DNA of 64,000 bases from GCA-2697345 sp002697345 (GTDB lineage: Bacteria; Pseudomonadota; Alphaproteobacteria; Rhodobacterales; Rhodobacteraceae). The stretch covers positions 124,001 through 188,000 of the forward strand of contig CALSNB010000002.1 in the NCBI GenBank assembly GCA_943787605.1, written 5' to 3'. The notes beneath the pieces are model-generated. The model was not told the DNA's origin. It was given only the letters and a program-made list of their open reading frames with translations, and ran no database searches. A program made the translations under genes and the position numbers. The stretch's first letter is position 1; every line of letters starts with the position of its first letter. Shown here piece after piece: positions 61,734 to 64,000 of this stretch.

Positions 61734-63482
61734 TTGTTGGTAGAAAACGCAAATGAGTATAATGCTTGGAACCCTGGTATTTATACTGATATTCCAAAGC
61801 ATTTAAGGCACCGAATTACTCTATTTAATAAGGCCAATAGCTCTGTTTCTTACAGTGAAGCAAAAGAAGCAGCAATATTTTGTGGTTTGAACATAAAAGA
61901 TATGTGTGAGTTAACAGTTGAGAGGTTAGTCATTCATGAGTTACTAATTCGAGTAACATCTGATCTTTCTGTTCCTGATGGGCCAAATTACGAAGATTTA
62001 GGGATCTCATTGAGAGATATGGTTTCAAAAATATTAGAAGATTACATTAAACCCGAGGCGAGTATAATTAATCAATACTTTGCTGATTATATGTCTACTG
62101 CTCAAAGTATCATCAATAGCTTGATAAAAAAAGAAATTTCACGAAATGTTGCTACTAATGAGGTAAAAAGTTTTCCTTTCAGAATAAAAAATGTCTTTAA
62201 ACATGTATTAAATGATTCCAAATATAGTGCTAAGAATATAGAGAAAGCTTCTCCCATTACTGCCCATAGAAGTATTAATGAGCATGATTTATCCTTGTCA
62301 GACAAATGTGATACTGCAGTCTCGATTGCTCTGAGTGGAGTTCTCAAAGTGCACGGAGGGTTAATTTATGACTTGGATTTATTAACATTACTGACGACGA
62401 GGTTTTTTCGAAACACCTTTGGTAGCCAAAAAATTGGTAAGTTAATTGAACCATTAATTCAAAAAGCCGTAGAGGTGCAAAAATACAAAATTTTACCATT
62501 TCAGAGCTCGCCTATAGTAATGAATACCAAAGGAGCATCTGCCGCAGGAAAAAGTACAATCCGTCCTCAGCAAAGATTGTTAGCAGAGAGAATGGATATA
62601 ACTTGGGAAGATTTTGCTGTGATAAGTCCAGACTATTGGCGTAAATTTTTATTAGATTATGGATCGTTAGGCAAAGATTATAAATATGCTGCTATGTTAA
62701 CAGGTTATGAGCTAGAAATGGTTGATAAAAAATTAGACCTATATATGGAACAAAAATCTATCAAGGGTGAAATGCCACACCTATTAATTGATAGATTTCG
62801 TTTTGATAGCTTTACTGTCAATTTGAAAGGTGATTATCAAAGCAAATTACTTAGCAGGTTTGGTCAAAAAGTTTTACTTTTTTTTGTTATTACACCTCCA
62901 GCAGAGACTGTTGAAAGAGCTTGGAAACGTGGTCTTTCAACTTTGCGGTATAAAGCGGTTGAAGATTTGTTATTTCACAACATTGAGGCTTACACTGGAA
63001 TGCCAGAGCTTTTTTTATCCTGGATAGCGATAAAAGACAAAGATATAAATTTTGAATTCCTAGATAATGAAGTACCTTTAGGCACATTACCAAGGACAGT
63101 TGCATTTGGTGGAAATGGAAGCATGGTAATTATGGATTTAACAGCTTTAAATAATATTGATTTATTTAAAGAAGTTAATATAAAAGCAAAAAAACCAGAA
63201 GATGTATTATTTAGACAAAATAATAATCAATATGAGTTCTTAAAACAATGCATTTTATACATATCCGAGATATCTTTTTTTGATCGCGAGAGTAAGAAAA
63301 TTTATGGCCTACTAAAAGATGGTAGGTGGGTTAACAAAAATCCGTCATATATCCCGGTTAATAAAGAAGAAATTAAATGTTTAACTGCGCTAGGGTGGGA
63401 TGATTGTGCCATAAAGCCCTTCAAAAAAAACAAAAGTAAATTTTCAGATATAAATACTATTCAAACCTTAGGAGCTTTATAA
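61734..63482 (+). CDS. Unknown P-loop protein with zeta-toxin-like kinase region
   Basis: 582 residues; TTG start (61734 or 61737), no ATG nearby. I do not recognise the family. The N-terminal 250 residues show no known domain; the segment VIHELLIRVTSDLSVPDGPNY (60s to 80s) looks conserved in character. The P-loop GASAAGKST is at 267-275, ISPDYWRKFL at 297-306, LLIDRFRFDSF at 350-360 and an Arg-rich lid ERAWKRGLSTLRYK at 394-407, resembling zeta-toxin/chloramphenicol-phosphotransferase-type kinases. C-terminal 110 residues are unassigned. 54 bases after tctA. Confidence 0.8.
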   Translation: MLVENANEYNAWNPGIYTDIPKHLRHRITLFNKANSSVSYSEAKEAAIFCGLNIKDMCELTVERLVIHELLIRVTSDLSVPDGPNYEDLGISLRDMVSKILEDYIKPEASIINQYFADYMSTAQSIINSLIKKEISRNVATNEVKSFPFRIKNVFKHVLNDSKYSAKNIEKASPITAHRSINEHDLSLSDKCDTAVSIALSGVLKVHGGLIYDLDLLTLLTTRFFRNTFGSQKIGKLIEPLIQKAVEVQKYKILPFQSSPIVMNTKGASAAGKSTIRPQQRLLAERMDITWEDFAVISPDYWRKFLLDYGSLGKDYKYAAMLTGYELEMVDKKLDLYMEQKSIKGEMPHLLIDRFRFDSFTVNLKGDYQSKLLSRFGQKVLLFFVITPPAETVERAWKRGLSTLRYKAVEDLLFHNIEAYTGMPELFLSWIAIKDKDINFEFLDNEVPLGTLPRTVAFGGNGSMVIMDLTALNNIDLFKEVNIKAKKPEDVLFRQNNNQYEFLKQCILYISEISFFDRESKKIYGLLKDGRWVNKNPSYIPVNKEEIKCLTALGWDDCAIKPFKKNKSKFSDINTIQTLGAL

Positions 63483-63484
63483 AT

Positions 63485-64000
63485 CTAACAGATTTTAAAA
63501 CTACAGATATTTGCCTTATTAGATCCGTGATTGGTGTCTACCTTGGTGTATATCGAGATTTGATCTATTGAGAGGTCAGTTATTATATTTTTATCAGTCA
63601 ATTTTTTTATATATGTATCAAATGACATTGATTTGTAATGTTCCTTATTAATTCCAAAAAAACAGACTGCACCGGAAGAACAGTGATCAATTAGTTTTCT
63701 GATTGGATCTGGCCCGAGATGACCATGTGTGAACGTACCTGAGCTAATTAAAGCTGCATAATTATTTGGAATTTGATATTTTTCAGCTGTTAAATCGACG
63801 TTATATAGCTTTCGATAAACATTCTTACCTTGTGCAATTACAAGCATTTCTGTTGATAAATCTACTCCATCGATTACTAGGCTTTGCTCTGTATTTTTTA
63901 GAAAACTTCCAACTAAACCTGTGCCACACCCGATATCACAAATAGGACCATTAATTTCATTAAGACGCTTTATTAACATTTTTGAAATTTCTGAAGGATA
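63485..64000 (-). CDS. SAM-dependent methyltransferase, partial
   Basis: The gene runs off the right edge; the open frame continues to base 64000, so an ATG at 63979 is not the real start. Motif I is CDIGCGTGLVGSFL, motif II DGVDLSTEML, and SSGTFTHGHLGPDPIR follows. It is the same general type as the methyltransferase at 23717-24337 but clearly divergent. Its stop is two bases from the stop of the convergent P-loop gene. Substrate unknown. Confidence 0.82.
   Translation of the reverse strand, partial: YPSEISKMLIKRLNEINGPICDIGCGTGLVGSFLKNTEQSLVIDGVDLSTEMLVIAQGKNVYRKLYNVDLTAEKYQIPNNYAALISSGTFTHGHLGPDPIRKLIDHCSSGAVCFFGINKEHYKSMSFDTYIKKLTDKNIITDLSIDQISIYTKVDTNHGSNKANICSFKIC

Noticed and set aside
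61734..63482. Zeta-type toxin-antitoxin system
   Set aside because: No small antitoxin gene lies beside it, and the protein is far longer than zeta toxins; kept only as an unknown kinase-like protein.
1..64000. CRISPR arrays, insertion sequences, prophage or rRNA
   Set aside because: No regularly spaced repeats, terminal inverted repeats with transposase, phage structural genes or rRNA segments were seen on reading both strands.

Overview
The window is an AT-rich, gene-dense stretch of a bacterial chromosome with no plasmid, phage or transposon genes. Gene content and order point to an alphaproteobacterium, probably marine with a streamlined genome. The pointers are ftsB beside pdhA, gap-pgk near zapA-tkt, purL-bolA-grxD, a one-cysteine IscR heading a suf operon with two YIP1-like membrane genes, SspB, TrmFO and GluQRS. 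Several suf features recall Rhodobacterales, but the order cannot be fixed from sequence reading alone. TTG and GTG starts with good ribosome binding sites are common, including on pgk and tkt.

Layout. 1-6.4 kb: pyruvate dehydrogenase E1 alpha (cut by the window edge), ftsB, pgk, gap, zapA with a coiled-coil partner, and transketolase. 6.4-14.5 kb: monothiol glutaredoxin, BolA, PurL, a LysR regulator, a fused indolepyruvate:ferredoxin oxidoreductase, and a TusA-like/RHH pair. 14.5-28.5 kb: fumC, sspB, mnmA, ligA, recG, a 40-residue membrane peptide gene, a NifU-like scaffold, gluQ, a methyltransferase, trmFO and gyrA. 28.6-34.6 kb: a glutathione peroxidase/YqaA/DsbB-like operon, tRNA-Leu(CAA), a CoxG-like protein, a DMT exporter, a glycerophosphodiesterase, a MaoC-like protein, a MocA-like nucleotidyltransferase and an alpha/beta hydrolase. 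34.6-42.3 kb: iscR, cysteine desulfurase, sufB, sufC, sufD, two YIP1-like genes and sufS. 42.2-44.7 kb: a PanE-like dehydrogenase and a quinone oxidoreductase.

44.9-63.5 kb is the most interesting part: a two-subunit NAD-dependent formate dehydrogenase with a NuoE-NuoF fused small subunit, then sucC-sucD, a GntR/FCD regulator, oxalyl-CoA decarboxylase, formyl-CoA:oxalate CoA-transferase, an ALDH1L-type formyl-folate enzyme, formate-tetrahydrofolate ligase, and a complete tripartite tricarboxylate (TTT) transporter. Together they outline a route oxalate -> oxalyl-CoA -> formyl-CoA -> formate, with formate either oxidised to CO2 with NADH production or loaded onto tetrahydrofolate. sucC and gntR each follow a near-duplicate promoter block in which a perfect TGGTATACCA palindrome overlaps the probable -10 box, so one FCD regulator probably controls both units and itself. 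The window closes with an unrecognised 582-residue P-loop protein and a second, truncated methyltransferase.

No CRISPR array, rRNA, insertion sequence or integrase was seen. The longest stretch without a gene is 300 bases, between the quinone oxidoreductase and the formate dehydrogenase.
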